Part shown: piece after piece, positions 18,791 through 27,551 of the stretch
How positions within the stretch are numbered: the stretch's first letter is position 1
How the letters are laid out: the number at the start of each line of letters is the position of its first letter
Source of the DNA: Agarivorans litoreus
GTDB taxonomy: Bacteria; Pseudomonadota; Gammaproteobacteria; Enterobacterales; Celerinatantimonadaceae
Length of the DNA stretch: 64,000 nt
Direction of reading: 5' to 3'
NCBI RefSeq assembly: GCF_019649015.1
Contig: NZ_BLPI01000001.1
Coordinates: 434,001 to 498,000, forward strand
Translations under genes and position numbers: made by a program
Notes under the pieces: generated by a model
What the model was told of the DNA's origin: nothing
What the model saw: the letters and a program-made list of their open reading frames with translations, nothing else
The model's database searches: none

Positions 18791-19742
18791 AATTGGCTCT
18801 CCCCGCTCGAATGCGAATTAACCAAAGTGCCCACTCTCGGCTTTGCCATTTACTAAAGCTGCTTACAAAATAATTATCTAGGGTTTGCGAGTCACTGTTG
18901 TTTAGCTGATATTTTTCGATGAGGTGCTGGGTAAAGCGCCAGTAACAGAGTAAATCGAACCAACTCACTTGAGTTCTTAACTGCAAATAAGCATGCCGAC
19001 AAAGCATTTCCAAACACAGCGGCGCAGCGTTAGGCAACAACTTACTTTGCTCCATGCGCTGCATAAAATCGCCAATAGATGACATACGCGCATACAAACG
19101 ATGTTTGTCGGCACCAGCGCGTCGACAAATGCCCTGCGGATTATGCCGATAAAAGTAGTAAGCTTGCTCAATATGCACCACGGTATCCGCGAACAATTCG
19201 GCCATGTAAGAGAAAATTTCATCTTCAAATAACTCTCCTTGTGGAAATACTATTTGATGCTCATAAATAAACTCTCGACGAAATAGCTTGTTACATACCG
19301 AGGTATTCTCGCTAATATTTTGATGGGCATAGCACTCTACCCCCTGGGCAGAAAACTTACTAAAACCACAACTCACCCAATCCGCTTGCTGCCCACTGGC
19401 CTCAATAAACAAATGTTGATACATGTTTTCATCTACGTAATCATCACTGTCTAGAAATCCTAGATACTGGCCCTTAGCGTGGCTCATTCCAATGTTTCGT
19501 GCTTGTGCTAAGCCCACGTTTTTATCTAGCTTAACAATGCGAATAGCCAAATGGGATTGCTGAGCAAAACGCGTCGCTAGTTGATAAGCCTTATCCGGTG
19601 AAGCATCAATCACCACAATAACTTCAAGTGAACTTAGTTGCTGGTTTTCTAGGCTAGTTAAACATTCCCACAAATATTGCTCGGTATTAAACACCGGAAC
19701 CACCACCGACACACTGACCTGAGAAGCAAATACACTTTCCAT
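18777..19742 (-). CDS. Family 2 glycosyltransferase
   Basis: A 321-residue GT-A enzyme. Seen: VSVVVPVFNTEQYLWECLTS at the N-terminus, VIVVIDASPD, and the metal-binding FLDSDDYVDENMY near residue 95, followed by ELFEDEIF. It is about 40 percent alike by eye to the next upstream gene, so the two probably arose by duplication and add successive sugars. Its start codon shares a base with the stop of that gene (TAATG). Confidence 0.9.
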   Translation of the reverse strand: MESVFASQVSVSVVVPVFNTEQYLWECLTSLENQQLSSLEVIVVIDASPDKAYQLATRFAQQSHLAIRIVKLDKNVGLAQARNIGMSHAKGQYLGFLDSDDYVDENMYQHLFIEASGQQADWVSCGFSKFSAQGVECYAHQNISENTSVCNKLFRREFIYEHQIVFPQGELFEDEIFSYMAELFADTVVHIEQAYYFYRHNPQGICRRAGADKHRLYARMSSIGDFMQRMEQSKLLPNAAPLCLEMLCRHAYLQLRTQVSWFDLLCYWRFTQHLIEKYQLNNSDSQTLDNYFVSSFSKWQSREWALWLIRIRAGRANYAVE

Positions 19743-20746
19743 TATTTAGCTCCTTCACTACTCAAGCTGGGTGGTAACAGTCCTGCAGAAAACTGTTGTT
19801 TGAACTGGCGCGCCTTTACCCAATAACTCAGCAATACAATTTGTGTGGCCGAGCCTCTGAATTTTAAATAACGGCTTACTTTGTAGTCTTGGGGAACAAC
19901 TGCGCAGCGCTCAAGCAAACGGTACTTGCCCACTAGATGGTCGATAAAACTAAAGAAGCCCAACAAATCAACAGCCGAAATATGATAATAAAGTGCGCTT
20001 AAAGCGTGATTAGCTAAACACTGCAGCAGCTCCACCGCATGATCTTCAATAGCGCCCCTGCGCTCCATATCGGCTAAAAACCTTGCCAGCATCAACTGCT
20101 TATCATAGAGGTTGAATCGACCGTGGTTATCTCCACGGCACAAGCCTTCTGGGCTCATTCGGTAGTTGTAAAGCACTTGATTAACCTCAGCTACATTCTC
20201 GGTGGCAAAGCGTGCGGTATACGCAAAAGGTTCATCTTCAAAAATCACATTGCTATAAAAATTTATTTGCTTGGAAAGTAGATAAACACGACGAAATAGC
20301 TTGTTAGTCACAAAGGTATCGTCGTAATACTCTTTAGTAGGAATGTTGTGGTATTCCACACTTGAGGCATGCGTTTCGAAAGAGCGCATTTGGCAACTCA
20401 CCACGTCGGCATTGGTTGTGAGCGCTTTGCAAAACATCAGTTCAAACATATTTGGCTCTGCATAATCATCACTGTCTACAAAACCAATGTATTCACCCTG
20501 CGCCGACTGCATGGCAATGTTGCGAGCCATCGACACACCCACATTTTTTTCCAACACAATTTTGCGAAAGCGCTCTGGATACTGAATACAAAACTCGCCA
20601 GCAATCGCTGCGCAGTTGTCTGGAGAGGCATCAATAACTACTATTACCTCAACATGTTCGAGCGTTTGCTTGGCCAGTGAGTTCAAACAACTTGCTAGGT
20701 ACTGCTCAGATTTATAGACAGGAACAATAATAGATACGTTAAACAT
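19742..20746 (-). CDS. Family 2 glycosyltransferase (SypI-like position)
   Basis: A 334-residue GT-A enzyme with VSIIVPVYKSEQYLASCL, VIVVIDASPDN, FVDSDDYAEPNMF (the DxD metal site) and VIFEDEPFAY. First gene of the unit with a second GT2 and the flippase. A predicted -24/-12 promoter lies 71 bases upstream of the start codon, with a dyad enhancer farther up inside the end of the polymerase gene. In V. fischeri sypI also heads a sigma-54-driven unit. Confidence 0.9.
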   Translation of the reverse strand: MFNVSIIVPVYKSEQYLASCLNSLAKQTLEHVEVIVVIDASPDNCAAIAGEFCIQYPERFRKIVLEKNVGVSMARNIAMQSAQGEYIGFVDSDDYAEPNMFELMFCKALTTNADVVSCQMRSFETHASSVEYHNIPTKEYYDDTFVTNKLFRRVYLLSKQINFYSNVIFEDEPFAYTARFATENVAEVNQVLYNYRMSPEGLCRGDNHGRFNLYDKQLMLARFLADMERRGAIEDHAVELLQCLANHALSALYYHISAVDLLGFFSFIDHLVGKYRLLERCAVVPQDYKVSRYLKFRGSATQIVLLSYWVKARQFKQQFSAGLLPPSLSSEGAK

Positions 20747-20816
20747 GGCGATGCCCTCTTTTGCTATTCTTCGACCCGTTATTTCGAGTTCGAATTCAGG
20801 TCATAGCACCACTAGA

Positions 20817-20831
20817 GCAAAAGCTAGGCCA
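20817..20831 (-). promoter_or_regulatory. Predicted sigma-54 promoter of the GT2-GT2-flippase unit
   Basis: The minus strand reads TGGCCTAGCTTTTGC: GG-N10-GC with TTGC at -12, close to the sigma-54 consensus. Confidence 0.75.
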
Positions 20832-20895
20832 TCCATTATTAGTTATTTAAATTCAATAAGATAAGAGCGATAAAGTTGTAACAAGGAAAGCTTGT

Positions 20896-22290
20896 TTAGC
20901 GGCTTTTGCATTCTGCAATGGGTTGACGAAGTAGTTGAGCAATCGCCACCACTAAGGCAGTAAAAATATAGATAGGCCAAGTGAAGCCTTGAGTAAGAAA
21001 GGTGCCCGAAACAATGGTGCCTAACATACCCGCAAACACCCCTTCAGCGCAGGAGAACAAGCCAGCATGTTTGCTCGTGGCATGTTGTGCAAGGGTCTTT
21101 AGATTTTGATAGGCGAGCCGACAAACTTTAAATAGCAGCACGCAAAATACAATAAACCCCACAAAACCTGTTTCTGCTAACACCCCAAACCAAGTGCTAT
21201 GAACGGCATGGTTTTTACCGTCCCAGTGAGATGAGAAGAAATAGTAGTTAGCATAAAAGTTATCAATACCAACCCCGGTAATGGGATTATATAAAGCCAT
21301 CTTAAAGGCAGCCTGCCACGCATAAATTCGGCCCATTGAAGACTCATCAATTCCCGACTCGGCCGCCCCACCCGAGCTACGCTCCGACACCCCAGCCAGA
21401 ATAAACAATATCGGCAAAGCCAAGGCGCCGGCGCTAATTAGCAGCGCCTTATTTTCTACTCTTCGCCATGCTAGCACTGCACAAATGGTGGCAATGCCTA
21501 ACAATCCACCTCGGCTTTGAGTGGCCAAAATGGCCAAGATAATCGCTCCAGCACATACAATGGCCAGCAAACGAGTAAACGAAAAACCTCGCTTTAAGCT
21601 AAAAGCTAAGGCAAAACCTAAGGGAAACTGCAAGGTTAAGGCGAGGTCGTTTGGGTCTCCAAGTACCGAACCCATCGAGCGGCCAATGGTTACTCGGGTA
21701 CCCTCTACCATCTCTATACCGGCGGCGGCATTTTGTAAGGCAACAGTCGCAATCATTAAGCCACAAACAAAAAAGGCAAGGGCTGCTCTCTCAAAATCTT
21801 CGGGGCGACGCATTAACCAAGCAATCGCCACAGTCATTAATGCAATCTTGCTAAATACCCCATTAAAATAAGCCATTGCTGTCGGTCTACTACTGGCAAA
21901 TATCACCCCCACCGCACACAAAGCCACAAACAACATTAAGCAGCTTAATTCTTTACTCCAGTAGATTTGCATTTTGCGAGAAATGAATAAATGCCAAGCC
22001 AAACAAGCTAAGGATGCAAGGGCCAATAATTGCGGAATGCGTAAAACATACAAGGCAGGAAAAGCTTCGTGTAAACGAAAAAATGAGAAACAAACAAAGC
22101 CAAGCACTACCCAGAACGGTTGTTTCATCACCATTACAACAAGCAAAGGAAGAACGCCTAAGGCTATTGGAATCAAGGGATTAGATAGCTTCAACCAAAT
22201 TAGAGCTACCAGCGCCACAACCAATAATGACCAAGCTAAAGGCTTAAGTCGCATTCCGCTATGGTCTTGATTTTTTAAGGCTGCTTTCAT
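20896..22290 (-). CDS. O-antigen ligase/polymerase-like protein (Wzy, SypL-like)
   Basis: A 464-residue integral membrane protein with about 10-12 hydrophobic segments and the O-antigen ligase (Wzy/WaaL) pattern: LATQSRGGLLGI, then a large periplasmic loop with GVGIDNFYANYYF and HAVHSTWFGVLAETGFVG, where the conserved His and Glu lie. It probably polymerises or transfers repeat units in the periplasm. It appears to be a single-gene unit with a sigma-54-type promoter in the inverted repeat at 22303-22350. An enhancer dyad for the next unit lies in its last codons. Confidence 0.88.
   Translation of the reverse strand: MKAALKNQDHSGMRLKPLAWSLLVVALVALIWLKLSNPLIPIALGVLPLLVVMVMKQPFWVVLGFVCFSFFRLHEAFPALYVLRIPQLLALASLACLAWHLFISRKMQIYWSKELSCLMLFVALCAVGVIFASSRPTAMAYFNGVFSKIALMTVAIAWLMRRPEDFERAALAFFVCGLMIATVALQNAAAGIEMVEGTRVTIGRSMGSVLGDPNDLALTLQFPLGFALAFSLKRGFSFTRLLAIVCAGAIILAILATQSRGGLLGIATICAVLAWRRVENKALLISAGALALPILFILAGVSERSSGGAAESGIDESSMGRIYAWQAAFKMALYNPITGVGIDNFYANYYFFSSHWDGKNHAVHSTWFGVLAETGFVGFIVFCVLLFKVCRLAYQNLKTLAQHATSKHAGLFSCAEGVFAGMLGTIVSGTFLTQGFTWPIYIFTALVVAIAQLLRQPIAECKSR
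20906..20918. promoter_or_regulatory. LuxO/SypG-type enhancer dyad inside the end of the polymerase gene
   Basis: An exact TTGCA-TTC-TGCAA dyad in the last codons of the polymerase gene, about 75 bases upstream of the -24 element at 20817-20831. Coding constraint could produce it by chance, but position and spacing match the other units. Confidence 0.55.
21967..21979. promoter_or_regulatory. Possible enhancer dyad with one mismatch
   Basis: TTGCA-TTT-TGCGA within the polymerase gene, about 325 bases upstream of the rightward promoter at 22304. One base differs from the dyad. It could be a distant enhancer for the divergent pair, or coincidence in coding sequence. Confidence 0.25.
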
Positions 22291-22303
22291 CTACATTACT
22301 CTC

Positions 22304-22318
22304 TGGCATTCAGCTTGC
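22304..22318 (+). promoter_or_regulatory. Predicted sigma-54 promoter of the divergent GT2 gene
   Basis: TGGCATTCAGCTTGC, with GG-N10-GC spacing, followed 52 bases later by the ATG of the rightward glycosyltransferase. It is identical to the element on the other strand. Confidence 0.72.
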
Positions 22319-22334
22319 TTATGTAGCTGTATAA

Positions 22335-22349
22335 GCAAGCTGAATGCCA
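22335..22349 (-). promoter_or_regulatory. Predicted sigma-54 promoter of the polymerase gene
   Basis: The minus strand reads TGGCATTCAGCTTGC, with GG-N10-GC spacing, 44 bases before the polymerase ATG. The expected start sites of this and the opposing promoter fall near or within each other's promoter. Confidence 0.72.
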
Positions 22350-22370
22350 GCTACTATCCAGGAGATTGAT

Positions 22371-23315
22371 ATGCCTAACGTAGTGAATAGCCAACCCGTA
22401 TGCAGTGTAGTGATCCCTACTTACAATTGTTTAAGCTACTTAAAACAAGCCTTAGCAAGCGTTGAACAACAAAACGTAGATAAGCTGGAAGTTATTATAG
22501 TAGACGACAACTCTAGCGATGGCACCTGGCAATGGCTGCAAAGCCAACAACAAAAAACACCGCATCTACGCAGCATTAAACTCAGCGGCAAAGGCCCGGC
22601 AGTGGCGCGCAATATTGCGATTCAGCAAGCTAAAGCACCGCTTATTGCTTTTTTAGATGCCGATGACATTTGGTTAGCAGGCAAACTACAACGCCAAATC
22701 GAATTTCATCAAGCAAAGCCTGAATTAAGCTTTAGTTTTACCGATTACCGTCATGTGGGAGAACATGGCGAAGACCTAGGCACTTGCTTCGAGTTTTGGC
22801 CAAACTACCAAGGCTTAAGCCAACAACAAAAGGGCTACCAACTTAAAGCCGATGCCGCAGCAAGTTTGTTTGCAGAAAATGTGGTTGGCACCTCTACGGT
22901 AATGGCATCTCGGACAGCCTTACTAAAATGCTTCGCTTTTGATGAGCAACTGCCCTCGGCAGAAGATTGGGACTTGTGGCTAAAGTTGGCATTACTAGGC
23001 CCTGTTGGCATTAGCAACCATGTTGATTGCGAATACCTAATGCGCGATGGCTCGGAAAGCAGCAAAAGTCAGCTACGCATTAAAGCCATGCACATTATCT
23101 ATCAGCGCTATGCGCAAGCGGTAAAACAGCAATCACCAAAAGCTTTAGCCCAAGCCAAAGCTCGCATCGCCACCGCAGAAGCGGAGCTATACAATGAACA
23201 AAGCCTGCGACTATCAGCAATATTCTCAAGAGTTCAGGCTCTTTACTATTCCCCAAATCGCCGACGCGTTATAGAAACCTTAGCGGACACCCGTAATTTG
23301 TTATTGCTGAGATAG
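22371..23315 (+). CDS. Family 2 glycosyltransferase, divergent
   Basis: A 314-residue GT-A enzyme: VCSVVIPTYNCLSYLKQAL, VIIVDDNSSDGTW, FLDADDIWLAGKLQ (DxD metal site) and SAEDWDLWLKLAL. I chose the ATG seven bases after AGGAG; an earlier in-frame ATG lies in the inverted repeat and has no ribosome-binding site. It is the only syp-like gene on the plus strand and has its own sigma-54-type promoter. Confidence 0.88.
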   Translation: MPNVVNSQPVCSVVIPTYNCLSYLKQALASVEQQNVDKLEVIIVDDNSSDGTWQWLQSQQQKTPHLRSIKLSGKGPAVARNIAIQQAKAPLIAFLDADDIWLAGKLQRQIEFHQAKPELSFSFTDYRHVGEHGEDLGTCFEFWPNYQGLSQQQKGYQLKADAAASLFAENVVGTSTVMASRTALLKCFAFDEQLPSAEDWDLWLKLALLGPVGISNHVDCEYLMRDGSESSKSQLRIKAMHIIYQRYAQAVKQQSPKALAQAKARIATAEAELYNEQSLRLSAIFSRVQALYYSPNRRRVIETLADTRNLLLLR

Positions 23316-23839
23316 CAGCAAGATTAATGGAGTCTGACAACACGTAGCTCAAACCTAAGCTAACAAAACACCCCCAATTGGGGTAACTGCTGGGTCTGAG
23401 CTACCACACCAGAATAACTGTGAGAGAAGCCCTCAAACTTTGACCCTTTTACTCTTATTGCCCCCTTTTATTACAAAAAGCAGCCCTCAAAATACTTACC
23501 CGCGTATCAAATAACCATGAGCAAAACACCAATAAGCGATGCGTTTGGCATTGAACAATGCCGTGATTTTAGGTATGCGATAAAGGTGCTAAAGCGAGAA
23601 AATGTTTAAAGTGACTCTGACACCTATTATCTATTTGTCACGTTTTTAAGCACATTGTCATCACTTTGACATTATCGTGTCTACAATTATTGTAAATTTA
23701 AGGTTAACAGCCATATCGGTAATTCGCCTTAGTCTAAATGAATCGTACATTTTCGTTTTAATTTATCCATGAGTTAACCACTAGCGGTTTTGATTGAAAG
23801 CAGTGTTGAAAAATCAAGAAAAATGAAAGGAAAGTAGCA
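23316..23839 (+). other. Intergenic region before the amidohydrolase
   Basis: A 524-base stretch without a convincing gene. A 30-codon frame at 23517-23609 (starting MSKTPISDAF) reads like protein but has no homologue I recognise; it may be the remnant of a lost gene. A CCCCCAATTGGGG palindrome lies near 23370. The last 15 bases hold a good ribosome-binding site for the amidohydrolase. Confidence 0.4.
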
Positions 23840-25501
23840 ATGAAGTCATTAATAAAGCTATGCAGTATGCTCTTGTTAAGTGTCGGGCTAGGCGCTAATG
23901 CTGTGGCAGCAGAGGAAGCAACTAGCGAGTTTGACATCGTCATCAATCATGGCCGCGTCATGGATCCTGAAACCCAGTTTGATCAGATTGCGAATGTGGG
24001 AGTTAAGGATGGCAAGATAGTCGCGATCACTCAAGATATAATTAGCGGTAAAGAAACAATCGATGCAAAAGGGCTGGTTGTTGCACCAGGCTTTATCGAT
24101 ACTCATACTCACGTCATACATCCGAGCATAGCGAGACTCTATCTCCGTGATGGGCGAACTTCGGTCATGGATCTAGAAATAGGCGTTTACGGGCCAAAAA
24201 TTGATGCATTTTATAAACAGCATGAAGGGAAATCGCCATTGAACTATGGTGCGTCGGTATCCCATGAATTCTCTCGTTCAGCTGTGCTTGACGGCTTCAA
24301 CGATTGGCAATTGTATCATACCCCTGACGCAATTCGCAGTCGTGCTTTCGGCTCGGCTTGGTCAAAAGTGAAGCCAGATCAAGCTCAGACAAATCAAATT
24401 CTTTCGACAACAGACGAAGGTTTGCGCCAAGGTGGGATAGGTATTGGTTCCACATTAGGTTATATGCGTGACGGTGTCAGTGCTCGTGAAGTATTCGAAA
24501 TGCAAAAGTTGGCCGGTCTATATGGTCGACCAATCGCAATGCATTTTAGAGGAACACCGGGAAATGAGGTGACAGAAGTTAACGGTATCCAAGAAATGTT
24601 GGCAAATGCTGCGGCCTTGGGTGCGCCTGCAATTGCTTGCCATTTCAATAACCATGGTTATAACTTGGTACATGAAATCATGGTTAAAATGCGTGAGCAA
24701 GGCCACAATGTGTGGGGAGAATTATATCCCTATGAAGCAGGGAGTACGACCTTGAATGCGGTATTCCTTGAGCCTGAAGTTTGGGTTGACGAATTAGGCT
24801 ACAAGTATGAAGAAACGGTAATGGATATTAAAACAGGTGAGTTTTATACCGAACAAAGTCGAGCAGAAATGCTAAAAAAAGAGCCTACCCGTTTGGTCGT
24901 TATTTTTAAAATGCCAAGCAGTGCAATTATAGACTGGTTAAGAATGCCCGGCGTTGCGCTTGCCTCTGATGGCGGCTCAATACCTAAACCAGGTGCTGGC
25001 ATTGATCTTCCTTTTGAGGAATTGAACAATATGCATCCACGAGGTGCTGGAACATATGCCCGAGCTTTACGCATAGCGCGAGAAAACAACATTCCGCTAA
25101 TGCAAGTCGTCGCAATGTCTAGCTACAATACGGCGCTTCCTATGAGCAAAATGGGCTTTGAATTCATGCAACTTCGCGGCAGAATGCAAGAAGGTATGAT
25201 TGCAGATATCACCATGTTTGATCCTGAGACGGTGCAAGATAACGCAACTTATGAGACAGGCACTATTCCGTCGTCGGGCATTCCTCATGTAATTATTAAC
25301 GGCGTAATCGTTATGCGAGATTCAGAGTATGTCAGCGGTGCTTATCCTGGCCAGCCAATACGTTTTAAGGTTGAAGAGGAAGGTCGTTTTCAGCCATTAT
25401 CCGAAGAGAGTTGGAAGGAAGAGTTTCAAGTTGATGTGGTGGATTTCAGCGGTGCAGCACTGACTGTAGACTTGCACGATAAAGAAGTGCATCTGCACTA
25501 A
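23840..25501 (+). CDS. Secreted amidohydrolase, D-aminoacylase-like
   Basis: A 553-residue amidohydrolase with a signal peptide (cleavage after AVAAE), so probably periplasmic. Seen: FDIVINHGRVMDPET, GLVVAPGFIDTHTHV (metal-binding HxH, near residue 92), AMHFRG, ACHFNNHG, ASDGG and a late GMIADITMFDPE typical of the N-acyl-D-amino-acid deacylase/dihydroorotase-like group. Likely reaction: hydrolysis of an N-acyl amino acid or related amide. It separates two blocks of polysaccharide genes and is followed by a terminator and an ISAs1 remnant, which suggests a later insertion. Confidence 0.82.
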   Translation: MKSLIKLCSMLLLSVGLGANAVAAEEATSEFDIVINHGRVMDPETQFDQIANVGVKDGKIVAITQDIISGKETIDAKGLVVAPGFIDTHTHVIHPSIARLYLRDGRTSVMDLEIGVYGPKIDAFYKQHEGKSPLNYGASVSHEFSRSAVLDGFNDWQLYHTPDAIRSRAFGSAWSKVKPDQAQTNQILSTTDEGLRQGGIGIGSTLGYMRDGVSAREVFEMQKLAGLYGRPIAMHFRGTPGNEVTEVNGIQEMLANAAALGAPAIACHFNNHGYNLVHEIMVKMREQGHNVWGELYPYEAGSTTLNAVFLEPEVWVDELGYKYEETVMDIKTGEFYTEQSRAEMLKKEPTRLVVIFKMPSSAIIDWLRMPGVALASDGGSIPKPGAGIDLPFEELNNMHPRGAGTYARALRIARENNIPLMQVVAMSSYNTALPMSKMGFEFMQLRGRMQEGMIADITMFDPETVQDNATYETGTIPSSGIPHVIINGVIVMRDSEYVSGAYPGQPIRFKVEEEGRFQPLSEESWKEEFQVDVVDFSGAALTVDLHDKEVHLH

Positions 25502-25525
25502 TACACAAATGGTTATTAATGTAAG

Positions 25526-25558
25526 TGCCGGTTCTTGAAGACAAGAATCGGCATTTTT
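25526..25558 (+). terminator. Terminator after the amidohydrolase
   Basis: Twelve-base arms (25526-25537 and 25542-25553) pair with one G-T, followed by TTTTT. Confidence 0.8.
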
Positions 25559-25638
25559 GTTAAGTCAGTGAATACACATGAATAACTATTTTTCCGGTTA
25601 GCCCCCTGCCGATAGCACTTGTTTAAAGTAAGCAGTAT

Positions 25639-25833
25639 TTAATGCCGCGATATTTTGCTTAGGTCTGATACTGTCCTTTTACTCGTTTCTTGCCTCAGCA
25701 GGTTTAGCGCTATATGGCGGATAATCGCCAAAAGCTCTGCGGCGTTCTCTCGGTAGATTTGACAATTGTCTTCGCAAAACGCTCTATCAAGCACCCAGTG
25801 AAGGCTGTTTTCGATACCCCGATAACGTGAACG
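25639..25833 (-). pseudogene. C-terminal remnant of an ISAs1-family transposase
   Basis: The minus strand encodes [17 protein letters not shown], then [18 protein letters not shown] and a stop, which is the typical C-terminal end of ISAs1/H-repeat transposases (the catalytic Glu lies in GIENSLHW). About 65 codons remain. An in-frame stop lies two codons upstream and no other transposase sequence is present, so this is a dead fragment. Confidence 0.75.
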
Positions 25834-25930
25834 GACAATTTATTTAGACAGTACAATTTGTTATCACCACTCCCCGCCATTTAATAAAAAACGCATACGA
25901 GACCGACCTTTAAAAAATACTTTTTACTCA

Positions 25931-26989
25931 TTAAACCAACTGATTATACACTTTTTCAAACTGCGGGATAATCGCTTCTGGCGAGTAACGCTCGATAATA
26001 GTTTGCCTAGCCTGCTTAGCAAGCTGATGCTGAAAATTAGCATTTTGTTGCCAGCATTTAATGACTTCACACCACTGCTCAACTTCAAAGCCTTCTAGTA
26101 TAAAACCATTTTGTTGGTGTTTGATGAGTTCACTAAGCGCCCCAACATTACTGGCGATAACCGGGATCCCTCTGCTCATGGCCTCTAAAGCCGCCAGCGG
26201 CAAGCCCTCATTTCGTGAAGGCATACACAGTAAATCTAGCTCCTTCCAGCAAGTATCCATGCTGTTTTGTTTGCCGCGTAAGTTTAGGTTTCTTAAGTTT
26301 CTGTGTTCATCATTTGGCAATAAAGCCCCCTCACCAAACACCACAAAGTTGAGCTCAGGCATGGCCTTAGCCAATTGGTAAAAACGATCAGGCCCCTTTA
26401 CTTCTGTTAGCCGACCAACAAAACCAATGGTTAGACGGCGCTTATATCGCCGCGACTTTAAGGTCGATACAAACGGGGGGACTTGCACGAAGTTGTTCAC
26501 TATCTTGCTAGATGCTGCAACACGCTTGGCTATATCTCTACTAACAGCAATTCTGGCCTGCGATAAACATGCGGTATACCGGTCTAGCCAGTCGTAGCAG
26601 GCTAAACGCCCTTGGCTAATTTCACCTGCATGATAGCTAGAAACCAACTTGATAGGCTTAATACAGCGTAACACGCGCCCTACTAAACTTGCTTTGTAAC
26701 CATGGCTGTGTACCAGTCTTGGAGAGAAGCCATTCACCGCATGCAACAAACTAGCTATCGCGCCGTCGAGTATTAACCAAGGCACTTGAGCTTGCTCTAA
26801 CTGACTAAGCATAGGATGAGGCTTGATATAAGCCTTCCAAAACACAACACATACAGCATGGCCTCGTTGCTGAAGCGCTAAGGCCAAATTGAACACGTGG
26901 CTCTCTATACCGCCCACTGTTTGGCTGTCGATAAACAACCAAACAGAATACGCTTGAGGAACCATCTCACCATGATGATATGCCTGCAT
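25931..26989 (-). CDS. Family 4 glycosyltransferase
   Basis: A 352-residue GT-B glycosyltransferase: DSQTVGGIESHVFNLALAL at the N-terminus, GFVGRLTEVKGPDRF at the start of the donor domain and PSRNEGLPLAALEAMSRGIPV with the E-x7-E pair. Third gene of the unit with the LruC protein and a lipoprotein, 12 bases after the latter. It could contribute to polysaccharide synthesis or glycosylate the co-encoded surface protein. Confidence 0.9.
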   Translation of the reverse strand: MQAYHHGEMVPQAYSVWLFIDSQTVGGIESHVFNLALALQQRGHAVCVVFWKAYIKPHPMLSQLEQAQVPWLILDGAIASLLHAVNGFSPRLVHSHGYKASLVGRVLRCIKPIKLVSSYHAGEISQGRLACYDWLDRYTACLSQARIAVSRDIAKRVAASSKIVNNFVQVPPFVSTLKSRRYKRRLTIGFVGRLTEVKGPDRFYQLAKAMPELNFVVFGEGALLPNDEHRNLRNLNLRGKQNSMDTCWKELDLLCMPSRNEGLPLAALEAMSRGIPVIASNVGALSELIKHQQNGFILEGFEVEQWCEVIKCWQQNANFQHQLAKQARQTIIERYSPEAIIPQFEKVYNQLV

Positions 26990-27001
26990 CGCATTGACCT
27001 C

Positions 27002-27547
27002 TTAAAACGAAAAGCTCGGTGAGGTAACACCTAACTCTGCCAAACTTAACTCTTGATGAACTCGAGTCACGTTGCCAGACGATAGCTGCCAAACCTCAGC
27101 CACTAAAGTGCTGGCATGAGCTGGTAAGGTTATATCTAGCGCCATTTGTGATTGGCTAATTTGACCACGCCATACACAAGAACTGTACGCTATGCTTTGC
27201 TGCTCCATGTCTTTCCATTGGGTACAAATATTTAAGTGAGCTCGTTCGTCTCCCTGCATTGGATAAGACACCTGCAACTCTATATCTTGCTGATTACTAA
27301 AAATAAAACTCTCTGCAACCTGTACGTCTTCTAAGCTGGTTGCAACAGGGGTTGGCTCAGGAGCGGGCTCAGGTAGGGTTTCTACCGGCGTAGTAGGTTG
27401 CGGGCTAGGCTCTTCGCTTTCTACTGCATCCACAATTTCTACAGCACCACTACCGCCGCCTCCCCCCCCACAGGCCACTAACAAGCTGCTGCTTAACACC
27501 AATAGCCCACTACTTAAAATACGGTTTACATTGATTAACTTGTTCAT
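27002..27547 (-). CDS. Lipoprotein of unknown function, co-encoded with LruC protein
   Basis: A 181-residue lipoprotein: signal peptide with lipobox LVAC followed by a poly-Gly/Ser linker, a Pro/Glu-rich spacer (about 50-75), then a globular domain with two Cys that could form a disulfide. I chose the ATG giving MNKLINVNRILSS, four bases after the stop of the LruC gene; longer in-frame frames overlap that gene. Function unknown. The context suggests an envelope partner of the LruC protein. Confidence 0.82.
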   Translation of the reverse strand: MNKLINVNRILSSGLLVLSSSLLVACGGGGGGSGAVEIVDAVESEEPSPQPTTPVETLPEPAPEPTPVATSLEDVQVAESFIFSNQQDIELQVSYPMQGDERAHLNICTQWKDMEQQSIAYSSCVWRGQISQSQMALDITLPAHASTLVAEVWQLSSGNVTRVHQELSLAELGVTSPSFSF

Positions 27548-27551
27548 GGTC

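Larger units (their letters stand above)
22303..22350. repeat. Perfect 20-bp inverted repeat between divergent polysaccharide genes
   Basis: Arms 22303-22322 and 22331-22350 are exact reverse complements, separated by 8 bases. Each arm contains a complete -24/-12 type element, so the repeat is two promoters facing each other rather than a simple hairpin. It lies between the starts of the polymerase and a divergent glycosyltransferase. Confidence 0.9.

Noticed and set aside
21967-21979. Enhancer dyad in the polymerase gene as firm regulatory site
   Set aside because: One mismatch, inside coding sequence and more than 300 bases from the nearest promoter. Listed only with low confidence.
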